From: a virus
IMG/VR virus record: IMGVR_UViG_3300006802_015709
Location: 1 to 53,593 of that record
DNA length: 53,593 nucleotides
Strand: one strand, 5' to 3'
Shown here: in pieces, positions 8,598 through 16,833 of the stretch
Position numbering within the stretch: position 1 is the first letter of the stretch
Layout: each line of letters begins with the position of its first letter
The notes under the pieces: generated by a model
Told to the model about the DNA's origin: nothing
Database searches by the model: none
The model's input: the letters and a program-made list of their open reading frames with translations, nothing else
Position numbers and translations under genes: made by a program

Positions 8598-9971
8598 ATG
8601 AATCCATCCTCTTTACGCATATCATTAGTATCATTACTCAATGAGATAACTCCCGGCCAATTGAAAAATAAATTGATAAAGGGAGTACCTTTAACCCCTG
8701 AAGAATTAAATGTACGTAAGCTCGATTTACGCAATACTGATATCACTTCATTACCTCCCGGCCTTAGAGTTAAAGGTAATCTCGATTTAGAAGGTACCAA
8801 AATCACCACATTACCTGATGATCTTGAAGTTGGTGGTAATCTCGATTTAGAAGGTACCAAAATCACCACATTACCCAACGACCTTAAGGTTGGTGGATTT
8901 CTTGTTATTAACAAGACTGAAATTACCACATTACCCAACGACTTAGGGGTTAGTGGTATTAATGCCATCGGTTCAAAGCTCACATCGCTACCTGACAATC
9001 TCGAAGTTGATAGTCATCTTTATTTAAGTGATACCCCAATCACTTCATTGCCTAAAAATCTTAAGGTGGGTGGTAGTCTTTATTTAAAAAATACCAAAAT
9101 TACTTCGCTACCTGACAATCTCGAAGTCGGACTAGATCCAGCCTATATAGGGTACGCCGATCTCGATTTAAGGGGTACCCCAATCACTTCATTACCTAAA
9201 GGACTCAAAGTTGGTGGTAATCTTAAATTACAAGATACCAAAATTGCTTCATTACCTGATGACGTCGAGGCCCAAATAATCTGGATGCGTGGTACCCCAA
9301 TCACTTCATTACCTGATAATTTTACGTTTAATGGTTCACTTGATTTAAGTGAAACCGGAATCACCAAACTACCAGATAATCTTAAGGTCAGTGGTCATCT
9401 TTGGTTAGATGATACCAAAATCGCTTCACTGCCTAATAATCTTAAGGTTGGCAAAGACCTCAGGTTAACTAATACTCCAATCACTTCATTACCCGACGAT
9501 CTCGAAGTTGGCGGCGGGTTTGATTTAAGGGATACCGAACTCACTTCGCTGCCTGCAGGATTCAAAGTTAAAGGCAATCTTATCGTACCTAAAGCTACCA
9601 CTTCATTACCAGCCGATCTTACTGTTCGCGGCAGTTTAAAATTAGGTGGTACTGCGATCACTTCATTACCAGATGATCTTAAGGTAGGTGACACCCTCGA
9701 TTTACGTGATACTGGAATCGTATCGATACCTAATAGGCTTAGGGTTGGTTATGCTCGGCCTGTTCAATATAATGAACAATTAGGTTATCATCTTGATTTG
9801 AGAGATACTCCGTTAGCTAAACAATATAGAAAACAAGCTAAAATTGTACGCAGTGCGCCTGGGTATGTTCCGAAATTTTCTAATAGCGAAAGCGATGGGG
9901 ATGTTGCAGGTAGGCTACTTAGACGAGATATTGAATCGAAAGGTGGTAAAGTCGGTAGAATATTTATCTAG
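8598..9971 (+). CDS. Leucine-rich-repeat protein
   Basis: 457 residues. After a 45-residue N-terminal segment (MNPSSLRISLVSLLNEITPG) the protein is built of about 17 repeats of 20-23 residues with the pattern LDLxxTxITSLPDNLxVGG, close to the 20-residue LRR type of bacterial surface and effector proteins. Each unit should form one turn of a solenoid. The C-terminal 60 residues (from about 395) are non-repetitive and basic (RLLRRDIESKGGKVG). No signal peptide is seen. Placed at the end of the tail module with its own class A motif, it could be a virion adhesin or an injected or early-acting protein; the sequence does not decide. Confidence 0.75.
   Translation: MNPSSLRISLVSLLNEITPGQLKNKLIKGVPLTPEELNVRKLDLRNTDITSLPPGLRVKGNLDLEGTKITTLPDDLEVGGNLDLEGTKITTLPNDLKVGGFLVINKTEITTLPNDLGVSGINAIGSKLTSLPDNLEVDSHLYLSDTPITSLPKNLKVGGSLYLKNTKITSLPDNLEVGLDPAYIGYADLDLRGTPITSLPKGLKVGGNLKLQDTKIASLPDDVEAQIIWMRGTPITSLPDNFTFNGSLDLSETGITKLPDNLKVSGHLWLDDTKIASLPNNLKVGKDLRLTNTPITSLPDDLEVGGGFDLRDTELTSLPAGFKVKGNLIVPKATTSLPADLTVRGSLKLGGTAITSLPDDLKVGDTLDLRDTGIVSIPNRLRVGYARPVQYNEQLGYHLDLRDTPLAKQYRKQAKIVRSAPGYVPKFSNSESDGDVAGRLLRRDIESKGGKVGRIFI
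8775..8875 (+). repeat. Near-perfect tandem duplication inside the LRR gene
   Basis: Forty-one bases at 8775-8815 (starting GGTAATCTCGATTTAGAAGG) recur identically at 8835-8875, exactly 60 nt later, i.e. one LRR unit. Other units in the gene keep the period but differ more, so this pair is the youngest duplication and shows the array grows by whole units. Confidence 0.8.
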
Positions 9972-9976
9972 GATTA

Positions 9977-9997
9977 TTGAAATTATTTTCTTAAATT
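9977..9997 (+). promoter_or_regulatory. Class B motif TTG-N12-TAAATT
   Basis: TTG, 12 bases (AAATTATTTTCT), then TAAATT, ending 6 nt before the GTG start at 10004. There is no Shine-Dalgarno sequence between motif and start. If TAAATT is a -10 element, transcription would begin at or next to the start codon. Confidence 0.5.
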
Positions 9998-10003
9998 CAT
10001 TAT

Positions 10004-11356
10004 GTGAGAATAATTGAGAGTATACCGGAACTAGAGAACTTCAAAGATGAGTTAGCTAAGTCTAGGAGCTTTTGGATTCCAATCTATTCAGACCAATATC
10101 AGCATTACGTAAACACCCGATTATCATTCTTATACATTTATTTAATTGATTTAGATGATGCTTATATAGTACCATTCAATCATAAAGATTGTATATGCCT
10201 GGAAATCGAACGTCTACGTGAACTTACCTCGCCACGTGATATCTATGTATTAAACAAGAAACGATTTATACATTTCTATTCAAACGAAGTCTATGACGCT
10301 GATTTGGTATCTTATTGGCAAACGAATTTATCGTTGGATTTAGAAGATACGGAAACTCCGGCTCATGCATGGTTTGCCAAATGGTATCACAATGAAACCA
10401 ATATCAATGATATCATACCAATAACTCGACATTATGAGAGATGTGGTGATATTGTGAAGAAGTTCATGAAGTCATACAACACGTTCAGTAAAGATGATTT
10501 GTTTGTGATATACGACCATATGGTAATAGATAATTTGTATTCTATTGAACAATCTGGATTGCAAGTTGATTATCCTAAATTCTTAGAATCATTTAAAACT
10601 AACAATCTATTCCGCAATACAGCTTATACAGAATACAATATATATACATCCACCGGAAGGCCTTCTAATAAATTTGGAGGAGTAAATTATGCTGCTTTGA
10701 ATAAAGAAGATGGTTGCCGAAAGTCATTCGTATCTAGATATTCAGCTGGAATGCTTATTGAAATGGATTATGATTCATATCACTTACGGTTAATGGCTAA
10801 ACTGATAGGATATGAGTTGCCAAAGGAATCCATACATGCTTATTTTGGTAAGCATTATTTTGGCACGGATAATCTGAGTCCGGAACAGTATGAGGAAAGC
10901 AAACAGATAACGTTCCGGCAACTATATGGAAGAGTGGATGACAAATATGCACATATAGAATTCTTTCAAAACACAAGCAAATTCATTGAAGAATTATATC
11001 AATCGTTTCATACCAACGGATATATTGCAACACCATTGTTTGGAAGGCGTATTACGAAATCTGCTAATCCAGGAATGACAGCAACCAAATTATTCAATTA
11101 TTATTTGCAAGCAACAGAAACGGAATACAGTATATCATCCATACAAGCAGTTAATGAAGTGTTACAAAATCGTAATAGCAAACTAATACTATATACTTAT
11201 GATTCTCTGCTATTTGATTATGATATGCGCGATGGTAAAGAATGTATTATTGAACTAAAAGAAGCAATGAGTAATAGCGGAGACTTTCCAGTTAAGATCA
11301 AAGCTGGCGCCAATTTACATGATATGATTGACGTTACCGGTAAAGTATTGGTTTAG
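10004..11356 (+). CDS. Family A DNA-polymerase-like protein
   Basis: 450 residues from a GTG start (an ATG at 10002 is followed by a stop). The C-terminal 240 residues align by eye with the pol I core: TGRPSN (217-222), motif A MDYDSYHLR (254-262), motif B KQITFRQLYG (300-309) with the K, F, Y and G of the fingers helix at the right spacing, GYIATPLFGRRI (339-350), and motif C ILYTYDSLLFD (395-405). Oddities: the motif A glutamate that gates ribonucleotides is His260, and the motif C HDE is YDS, keeping only Asp400. The N-terminal 130 residues may be a decayed 3'-5' exonuclease domain. The genome also has a full family B polymerase, so this may do repair, have altered sugar choice, or be inactive. 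Confidence 0.75.
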   Translation: MRIIESIPELENFKDELAKSRSFWIPIYSDQYQHYVNTRLSFLYIYLIDLDDAYIVPFNHKDCICLEIERLRELTSPRDIYVLNKKRFIHFYSNEVYDADLVSYWQTNLSLDLEDTETPAHAWFAKWYHNETNINDIIPITRHYERCGDIVKKFMKSYNTFSKDDLFVIYDHMVIDNLYSIEQSGLQVDYPKFLESFKTNNLFRNTAYTEYNIYTSTGRPSNKFGGVNYAALNKEDGCRKSFVSRYSAGMLIEMDYDSYHLRLMAKLIGYELPKESIHAYFGKHYFGTDNLSPEQYEESKQITFRQLYGRVDDKYAHIEFFQNTSKFIEELYQSFHTNGYIATPLFGRRITKSANPGMTATKLFNYYLQATETEYSISSIQAVNEVLQNRNSKLILYTYDSLLFDYDMRDGKECIIELKEAMSNSGDFPVKIKAGANLHDMIDVTGKVLV

Positions 11357-11361
11357 GTCGA

Positions 11362-11369
11362 TATTTATT
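11362..11369 (+). promoter_or_regulatory. Class A-like motif TATTTATT
   Basis: TATTTATT, one base off the class A octamer, 21 nt before the ATG at 11391 in a 34-nt gap. A short GCCGGA precedes the ATG. Confidence 0.35.
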
Positions 11370-11390
11370 TAAAACGTAAACTAGGCCGGA

Positions 11391-12359
11391 ATGAATATTA
11401 ATGACGATGTAATACGTGAATGGTTTTATCGACTACCAAAAGGTTATGCAGAAGCTCCTTATTCAGAATCAGAATTGTCAGTATTAGCGGATGTAATTGC
11501 TGAACATGATGCCACTATAAAAAAGGTTATACCAGAAGCAGTGGAGTTGGTTACTGAGGAAGATGAAGTTGATGATGTACAACCTTCCACTGAAACTAAA
11601 CCATTAGGAATAAATGCTAGTGATTGGAGTGAAATATTAATCCAAATCTCAAATGCTAAATCTAAATTAAATGAAATAGCTATATTAGCACAAGCGACAA
11701 TGGACCATTATACACCAACATGGGCTAAACCATTAGGATTTAATGATGCAGGATTTATGATATTTAAAAATTGGAAATCATATGCTGATAAATACTTAGA
11801 AAATTTAGGACAATCCAGTACTGGAATATCTGCTGGTCTTCTAGTTGAATATGCTATATCACAACTTGCTACAGAAAAAGGACTAGATGTAGCTGAACTT
11901 GCAGGAGCAGGAGCAACTCGAAAAGGTGTTGATGTTATAATCGCAGGAGATGATATAGAAGTAAAGTCTAGCCAAAAGCCATCGGCAGTTAACTTGCAGC
12001 TGCAAACGTCATTTCCTAAAGATAATCCTGATGCATATTATATAGTAGCTTCTGGTACTAGCACTAACGATTTAAATCTTTTGTTAGTTAATTCGCAACT
12101 TTTACGACGGGCGCTGTTAGGTGAAGAATTATATGATACAAAGATTAATGCGGCTGCATTGGAAAAAGCAATAGATAATGTATTAGCTAGTTATAATCTT
12201 AAGGATTTACTTTTAAAATCAATTGCTGGGGATGATACATCAGAAATTAAAAAGGCATATTCATTAGGAAATGGTGTTGCTATTAATTTCAAAGTATTCT
12301 TTTCAATTAATTCACTACGCGATTTAGAATCAGCTGCCAAAGCTAATAACAAAGGGTAA
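11391..12359 (+). CDS. Putative PD-(D/E)XK endonuclease
   Basis: 322 residues. Residues about 150-210 carry the order expected of a PD-(D/E)XK core: a helix with Glu (GLLVEYAISQLA), then GVDVIIAG with the acidic residue, and DDIEVKSSQKP with the E-x-K catalytic pair, followed by a strand ending DAYYIVAS. The first 100 residues are acidic and helical (VTEEDEVDDVQ) and look like a binding or linker region. It follows the family A polymerase-like gene, which suggests a DNA-processing role such as repair, branch resolution or host DNA breakdown. The fold call is by motif only; catalytic activity is an inference. Confidence 0.5.
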   Translation: MNINDDVIREWFYRLPKGYAEAPYSESELSVLADVIAEHDATIKKVIPEAVELVTEEDEVDDVQPSTETKPLGINASDWSEILIQISNAKSKLNEIAILAQATMDHYTPTWAKPLGFNDAGFMIFKNWKSYADKYLENLGQSSTGISAGLLVEYAISQLATEKGLDVAELAGAGATRKGVDVIIAGDDIEVKSSQKPSAVNLQLQTSFPKDNPDAYYIVASGTSTNDLNLLLVNSQLLRRALLGEELYDTKINAAALEKAIDNVLASYNLKDLLLKSIAGDDTSEIKKAYSLGNGVAINFKVFFSINSLRDLESAAKANNKG

Positions 12360-12362
12360 TGA

Positions 12363-12749
12363 GTGAGGCCACAACTGCTATGTACATTTGCACATCGCAA
12401 TGATTTAAATATCATTATAGATTATGTCACGGCCTCTTACACAATACCAGAGAATAGATTGTTTGTGTTTAGTAATGCAGATACCCCAGATGATTTATAC
12501 ATAACATTTAATATAGAACCAGGTGCAGCTAAAAGAACTAGCAATACAATATCAATACACCGTAAAAAAGAAACCAATACATTATATACAGTTAACGCAT
12601 TGAATGCAGTTGTAAAATCATGTAACAATGGAGTTTTAGATAAAAGTTTCATTATCGATTGGAATCGTTACAAAAATTCCTTATTATTAACAGCCGAGGA
12701 TGAATTACGGCATATTAGATTGGATTTTTATAGGCGCGTGAATTTGTAA
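12363..12749 (+). CDS. Unknown protein, 128 residues
   Basis: Starts with GTG 3 nt after the preceding stop. Not recognised. It has alternating beta-type segments (LFVFSNADTPDDLYITFNIE) and a phrase, NTISIHRKKETNTLYTVN, of the kind seen in compact phage proteins. It ends in a basic helix (DELRHIRLDFYRRVNL). Tight linkage to the nuclease candidate suggests a related function. The ATG at 12359 in another frame gives only a short peptide. Confidence 0.55.
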   Translation: MRPQLLCTFAHRNDLNIIIDYVTASYTIPENRLFVFSNADTPDDLYITFNIEPGAAKRTSNTISIHRKKETNTLYTVNALNAVVKSCNNGVLDKSFIIDWNRYKNSLLLTAEDELRHIRLDFYRRVNL

Positions 12750-12757
12750 CGCAAACA

Positions 12758-12765
12758 TATTTATA
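12758..12765 (+). promoter_or_regulatory. Class A motif TATTTATA
   Basis: TATTTATA in the 47-nt gap after 12749, 31 nt before the ATG at 12797. Confidence 0.45.
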
Positions 12766-12796
12766 AACGAATACTATTAATAACAGGAAACACCGA

Positions 12797-13273
12797 ATGG
12801 CAAATTTAAAATCACAATACCGAAGATTATTTGAAGGAAGAACATCCTCTAATGATAGTGCTTTACTTCGAGAGGATGCAAAATCAGATTTCGAGAGCAT
12901 GGAGTTTGGTAAGCAATTAAAGAAAGAATTTGACGCAGATAAATCATATGAAAGTGATATTGCGCGTCAGTTTGATATGCTATTAGCAGCACATGTGCGC
13001 GCTCATGATGAATTTCCTGACGAATATGAAGAATTCGAAGCGTTAGATAATTTAAGTGATGATCTTCGCAAAATACCATATAATCAGGAAGGACTTTCTG
13101 GAGAATGGGCAGATCCTTATTATAAAGGTATGAGCCTAAATAATATGCCAAATGAAATAGGTGGCCTAAGCGATTTAGTTGATGAAGGAGCTCCAGATGA
13201 GGTGCTAGCACAATATCTACCAACGATGTACCAAAGCGCCGCACGACTTGGACCATATGGATATGATATATAA
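12797..13273 (+). CDS. Unknown acidic protein, possible virion protein
   Basis: 158 residues, strongly acidic, with a short basic N-terminus (MANLKSQYRRLFEGR). The middle is helical (DIARQFDMLLAAHVRAHDEF). Not recognised. The 12 bases AAACACCGAATG around its start recur at the next gene's start, so the two may share translational control. A 145-codon reverse frame over the gene (12849-13286) is judged a shadow. Confidence 0.6.
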   Translation: MANLKSQYRRLFEGRTSSNDSALLREDAKSDFESMEFGKQLKKEFDADKSYESDIARQFDMLLAAHVRAHDEFPDEYEEFEALDNLSDDLRKIPYNQEGLSGEWADPYYKGMSLNNMPNEIGGLSDLVDEGAPDEVLAQYLPTMYQSAARLGPYGYDI

Positions 13274-13289
13274 CAAAAGAAAACACCGA

Positions 13290-13697
13290 ATGAAAAAACC
13301 ATTACTAGATACATTTAAACGCATTGGCGGAAAGCTCAATGAAGCATATGCATGGGAACGTCAACCAGGCAAACCATTACCAACAATAAAAGACGTTGCC
13401 GCAGCACATCAATCTAAATCATTGCGAGAAGCCGACGAAGATGGAAAGCCATGGGAATCGAGTGATGGATGGGATGAATATTGGTTTGAGGATACAGGTG
13501 TAATGGAAGTATTAGATCTAGCCCAGAGAATTCAATATGAAATTAAGAATGCTAGACGTGGGTCCTATGCCATCGATGAAGATAGTATATTTGCAATGAA
13601 AGATGCACTAGTCGAGATTCAGGAAATGCTTCGTGATGCAATTGATAACATTGAGGCTGAGATTCCAGATGATATGTCAGATCCATATTATAATTGA
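13290..13697 (+). CDS. Unknown acidic protein, 135 residues
   Basis: The ATG at 13290 is chosen over an upstream in-frame ATG (13248) because the latter lies inside the previous gene and because 13290 carries the same AAACACCGAATG start context as 12797. The N-terminus MKKPLLDTFKRIGGKLNEAY is amphipathic and basic; the rest is acidic and helical (GVMEVLDLAQRIQYEIKNA, AMKDALVEIQEMLRDAIDNI). Not recognised. It may act with the preceding acidic protein. Confidence 0.6.
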   Translation: MKKPLLDTFKRIGGKLNEAYAWERQPGKPLPTIKDVAAAHQSKSLREADEDGKPWESSDGWDEYWFEDTGVMEVLDLAQRIQYEIKNARRGSYAIDEDSIFAMKDALVEIQEMLRDAIDNIEAEIPDDMSDPYYN

Positions 13698-13712
13698 TCG
13701 ACATACCAAATA

Positions 13713-13733
13713 AATTAACAATTAACAATTAAC
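13713..13733 (+). repeat. Three tandem AATTAAC repeats upstream of the ssDNA-binding protein gene
   Basis: AATTAAC occurs three times in a row and is followed by AATTTTTTT. Related TTAATTATTAAC and ATTAAC words recur at about 13796-13812, close to the start at 13835. In T4, gp32 represses its own translation by binding AU-rich unstructured repeats before gene 32; these repeats may serve the same purpose. Confidence 0.45.
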
Positions 13734-13782
13734 AATTTTTTTCAATACTTTTTTACAATTCATTAGGATTCGTGAAAGAAAG

Positions 13783-13790
13783 TATTTATA
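13783..13790 (+). promoter_or_regulatory. Class A motif TATTTATA before gene 32
   Basis: TATTTATA lies 44 nt before the ATG at 13835 and is followed by an AT-rich, repeat-containing leader and an AAAAAGG ribosome-binding site. Confidence 0.5.
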
Positions 13791-13834
13791 TTACCAATTA
13801 ATTATTAACCATTAACAAAAAAAAGGATTAAAAA

Positions 13835-14596
13835 ATGGCAATTAATTTAGATGCAATCCGAAGCAAACTTGACAAGCTTCAAAATCAGACAACCAAGCAA
13901 AACAACCTTTGGAAGCCTGAACCTGGTAAGCAACAAATCAGAATCGTTCCTTATCAGCACAACAAAGAAAATCCATTCCTGGAAATGCATTTTCATTACG
14001 ACTTAGCTAAGCGTAATTATTTATCACCAATGACATATGGTCGTCCTGATCCGGTAATTGAATTCGCTGAAAAGCTAAAGTCATCTGGTAATTCCGATGA
14101 ATGGAAGCTAGGTAAGAAAATGGAACCTAAGATGCGTACTTATGTACCTATTGTTGTACGTGGTAAAGAATCTGAAGGTGTTAAGTTTTGGGGCTTTGGA
14201 AAAACAGTTTATACTGAACTATTAGGATTTATCGCAGATCCTGATTATGGTGATATTACGGATCCAATGAACGGCCGTGATATTAGTGTAGAATTTACGC
14301 CATCTGATTCTCCAGGAACATATCCTAAGACAGCAATTCGTGTAAAACCTAATACATCTCCAATAACTGAAGATCGTAATATCGCTGAACTAATAGCTAG
14401 CAAGCAACCAAATATCTCGGATATCTTCAAAGAGCCTACTTATGAGGAACTAGAGAAGGCTTTAGAGAATTGGTTGAATCCTGAAGAAGGAGAAGAGGCT
14501 AGTACGTCACAAGCATCAAATGATACTGCACAACCAGCTCCAGCTAGTAAAGTTGATAATGTTGCAGATGCATTTGATGAATTGTTCAACAATTAA
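13835..14596 (+). CDS. 32: Single-stranded DNA-binding protein (gp32)
   Basis: 253 residues with the gp32 layout: a basic N-terminal segment for cooperativity (AIRSKLDKLQNQTTKQ), a core OB-type region with aromatic residues (about 25-190, including VPYQHNKENPFLEMHFHYDL and KFWGFGKTVY), and a long acidic, low-complexity tail ending DAFDELFNN that would dock other replication proteins. It differs from T4 gp32 in having no cysteine at all, so the zinc site is absent, and it is shorter than T4's 301 residues. It coats ssDNA in replication and recombination, and heads the uvsX-exonuclease gene group. Confidence 0.85.
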   Translation: MAINLDAIRSKLDKLQNQTTKQNNLWKPEPGKQQIRIVPYQHNKENPFLEMHFHYDLAKRNYLSPMTYGRPDPVIEFAEKLKSSGNSDEWKLGKKMEPKMRTYVPIVVRGKESEGVKFWGFGKTVYTELLGFIADPDYGDITDPMNGRDISVEFTPSDSPGTYPKTAIRVKPNTSPITEDRNIAELIASKQPNISDIFKEPTYEELEKALENWLNPEEGEEASTSQASNDTAQPAPASKVDNVADAFDELFNN

Positions 14597-14615
14597 TTTA
14601 TAGAAAAGGTTATAA

Positions 14616-15755
14616 ATGGCTAAAACAAAGCAAGAACAAACTGATGATCTGGCCGGAGAGTTAGCAGCTGCATTGAATAGTAAATTTAAAAATACTAATC
14701 ATAAAACAGCTTTCTTTCTAGACGGAGATACCGATACACCAGCTGATGTAAAAGGCTGGGTTGGTACCGGTTCATCAATGCTTGATCTCGCTATATCAAA
14801 TCGACCTAACGGTGGATTTCCAGTTGGCCGTATAACAGAAATTACAGGTCTAGAAGCATCGGGTAAGTCATTATTGGCTGCCCATGCTCTAGCCAATACT
14901 CAAAAGCAAGGTGGAATGGCAGTGTATATAGATACAGAAAATGCTATTAGCCGAGAGTTTTTAGAAGCTATTGGATTGGACTTGCAAAAACTGTTATATG
15001 TTCCATTGGAGACGGTTGAGGATATATTCGAGGCGATTGAGAGTATTATCGCATCTGTTCGTAAATCTAATAAGGATCGTCTGGTTACAATTGTTGTGGA
15101 TTCTGTAATGGGAGCATCAACAAAACCAGAAATGGAAAAAGAATACGATAAGGATGGTTATGCAACTCAGAAAGCAATTATCTTATCTAAAGGTATGCGA
15201 AAGCTAACCAACATGATTGGCCGTGAAAAGATCTGTCTATTGTTTACTAACCAATTACGTACGCGATTGGGAGTAAGTTTTGGTGATCCATGGACAACTT
15301 CTGGTGGTAAAGCAATTCCGTTTCATTCTTCAGTAAGATTAAGATTGAAATCAATCGGACAAATCAAAATGAAAGTCAAAGGAATTGATCAAATCATAGG
15401 TATCAAAACACGAGCTCAGGTTATTAAAAACAGAATGGGACCACCATTGAAATCAATTGATTATGAAATATATTTCGAATCAGGTATTGATGATTTTGGT
15501 GGATGGTTACATGTCATGAAGGATCATAAAATTGTTAAGCAAGCTGGCGCTTGGTACACGTATACTACTGATGCTGGAGATGACGTTAAGTTCCAGTCTA
15601 AGGATTTCGAGAAACTAGTTACTGCAGATGATGAGCTGCGTGATGAAATCTACAAGAAAATTTGTGATTCATATATCTTTACTTATAAACCAGGTGAGGA
15701 TATTGGTATTGATGATGTTTCCGTTGATGAAGAATTTGTAAATGAAGAAGGATAG
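14616..15755 (+). CDS. uvsX: UvsX RecA-like recombinase
   Basis: 379 residues. Walker A is GLEASGKS (78-85); the Walker B region is VTIVVDSV. The catalytic and DNA-binding features of a RecA core follow (LLFTNQLRTRLGVSFGDPW, TTSGGKAIPFHSSVRLRL). The C-terminus is acidic (DIGIDDVSVDEEFVNEEG). It forms filaments on ssDNA and starts recombination-dependent replication with gp32. It lies 19 nt after gp32, and its last 14 bases overlap the start of the exonuclease gene. Confidence 0.92.
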   Translation: MAKTKQEQTDDLAGELAAALNSKFKNTNHKTAFFLDGDTDTPADVKGWVGTGSSMLDLAISNRPNGGFPVGRITEITGLEASGKSLLAAHALANTQKQGGMAVYIDTENAISREFLEAIGLDLQKLLYVPLETVEDIFEAIESIIASVRKSNKDRLVTIVVDSVMGASTKPEMEKEYDKDGYATQKAIILSKGMRKLTNMIGREKICLLFTNQLRTRLGVSFGDPWTTSGGKAIPFHSSVRLRLKSIGQIKMKVKGIDQIIGIKTRAQVIKNRMGPPLKSIDYEIYFESGIDDFGGWLHVMKDHKIVKQAGAWYTYTTDAGDDVKFQSKDFEKLVTADDELRDEIYKKICDSYIFTYKPGEDIGIDDVSVDEEFVNEEG

Positions 15756-16803
15756 GTTTCAAGAGATATTGGCTGAAATCAATAACGATAAGTTAGAACA
15801 GGAAGGCCAAAATCAAAATAGTCATATTATGGTAGTGGATGGACTTAACATGTTTATCCGAGTATTCTCAGCAATACCATCCTTAAATGATGATGGAGAC
15901 CATATTGGTGGTGTTGTCGGATTTCTGCGGTCATTAGCTGCAGTTATCCGGCAGCATAAGCCAACGCGTTGCATTGTGGTATTTGATGGTAAAGGTGGTT
16001 CAGCTCGACGCCGAAAAATATATCCAGACTACAAGGCAAACCGAGCTGTTAAAACAAGACTCAATCGTCATGAAGAATTTGATAATATTGAAGATGAACA
16101 AGCTTCGATGCGACGACAATTTTCTCGAATGATTGAGTATCTAAATCTACTACCATTAACAGTTATGGCTATAGATAATATCGAGGCAGATGATGCAATA
16201 GCATATATTGCAAATGAGATTTATACAAAGGCAAGTCAGAAGGTTACTATAGTATCAACGGATAGAGACTTCCTGCAATTAGTTAATAATCGAATTCAGG
16301 TGTGGAGTCCGGTTAAAAAGAAACTATATACACCTGAGGTTGTTGTGCAAGAGACAGATATCCATTGTGATAACTATCTTCTGTACAGAACGTTTAGTGG
16401 GGATATATCAGACAATATACCAGGAGTTGATGGTGTAGGGTTAAAAACACTTATAAAAAACTATCCAATGTTACAAACACAAAAAATGTCATTGGATGAA
16501 ATCAAAGAATATACAGCAGATCAAGTAAATAATAGCAAGCTTAAAATATATCAAAAAGTACAAGCTGGAATTGATTCCGGTATACTAGATCGTAATTATC
16601 GATTAATGCAATTGCAGGAAGTTGATATCTCTGGCTCAGCAAAAATGCTGATATTAGATAAAACGAGAGAAACGGTGCACTGTACAAATATACTAGAGTT
16701 TAAAAAGTTATTCATGCTTGATAAATTATACACGTCTATTAAAGATGTTGATAGTTGGATGCTAAACTCTTTTAATTCATTAAATGCTTATGCAAGCATT
16801 TGA
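15742..16803 (+). CDS. 5'-3' exonuclease / flap endonuclease (RNase H-like)
   Basis: 353 residues. The metal-binding acidic residues of the FEN family are visible: MVVDGLNMFIR, IVVFDGKGGSARRRKIYP, DNIEADDAIAYIA, and VTIVSTDRDFLQLV, followed by the helix-hairpin-helix region GDISDNIPGVDGVGLKT. It should remove RNA primers or flaps on the lagging strand, as T4 RNase H does. The start is inside uvsX, which suggests translational coupling. About 30 N-terminal residues precede the domain. Confidence 0.88.
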   Translation: MKKDRFQEILAEINNDKLEQEGQNQNSHIMVVDGLNMFIRVFSAIPSLNDDGDHIGGVVGFLRSLAAVIRQHKPTRCIVVFDGKGGSARRRKIYPDYKANRAVKTRLNRHEEFDNIEDEQASMRRQFSRMIEYLNLLPLTVMAIDNIEADDAIAYIANEIYTKASQKVTIVSTDRDFLQLVNNRIQVWSPVKKKLYTPEVVVQETDIHCDNYLLYRTFSGDISDNIPGVDGVGLKTLIKNYPMLQTQKMSLDEIKEYTADQVNNSKLKIYQKVQAGIDSGILDRNYRLMQLQEVDISGSAKMLILDKTRETVHCTNILEFKKLFMLDKLYTSIKDVDSWMLNSFNSLNAYASI

Positions 16804-16806
16804 TAT

Positions 16807-16827
16807 TTGAAAAATTTATTATATAAT
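16807..16827 (+). promoter_or_regulatory. Class B motif TTG-N12-TATAAT before gene 41
   Basis: TTG, 12 bases (AAAAATTTATTA), TATAAT, ending 6 nt before the ATG at 16834. No ribosome-binding site is visible between them. Confidence 0.55.
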
Positions 16828-16833
16828 TGATGT

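Noticed and set aside
8591-9694. Several reverse-strand frames in the LRR gene
   Set aside because: The repeat's third-frame complement is stop-poor, which generates mirror ORFs with the same repeat period.
12849-13286. 145-codon reverse-strand frame
   Set aside because: It lies opposite a well-supported + strand gene, all other genes are on +, and it has an atypical His/Tyr-rich composition.
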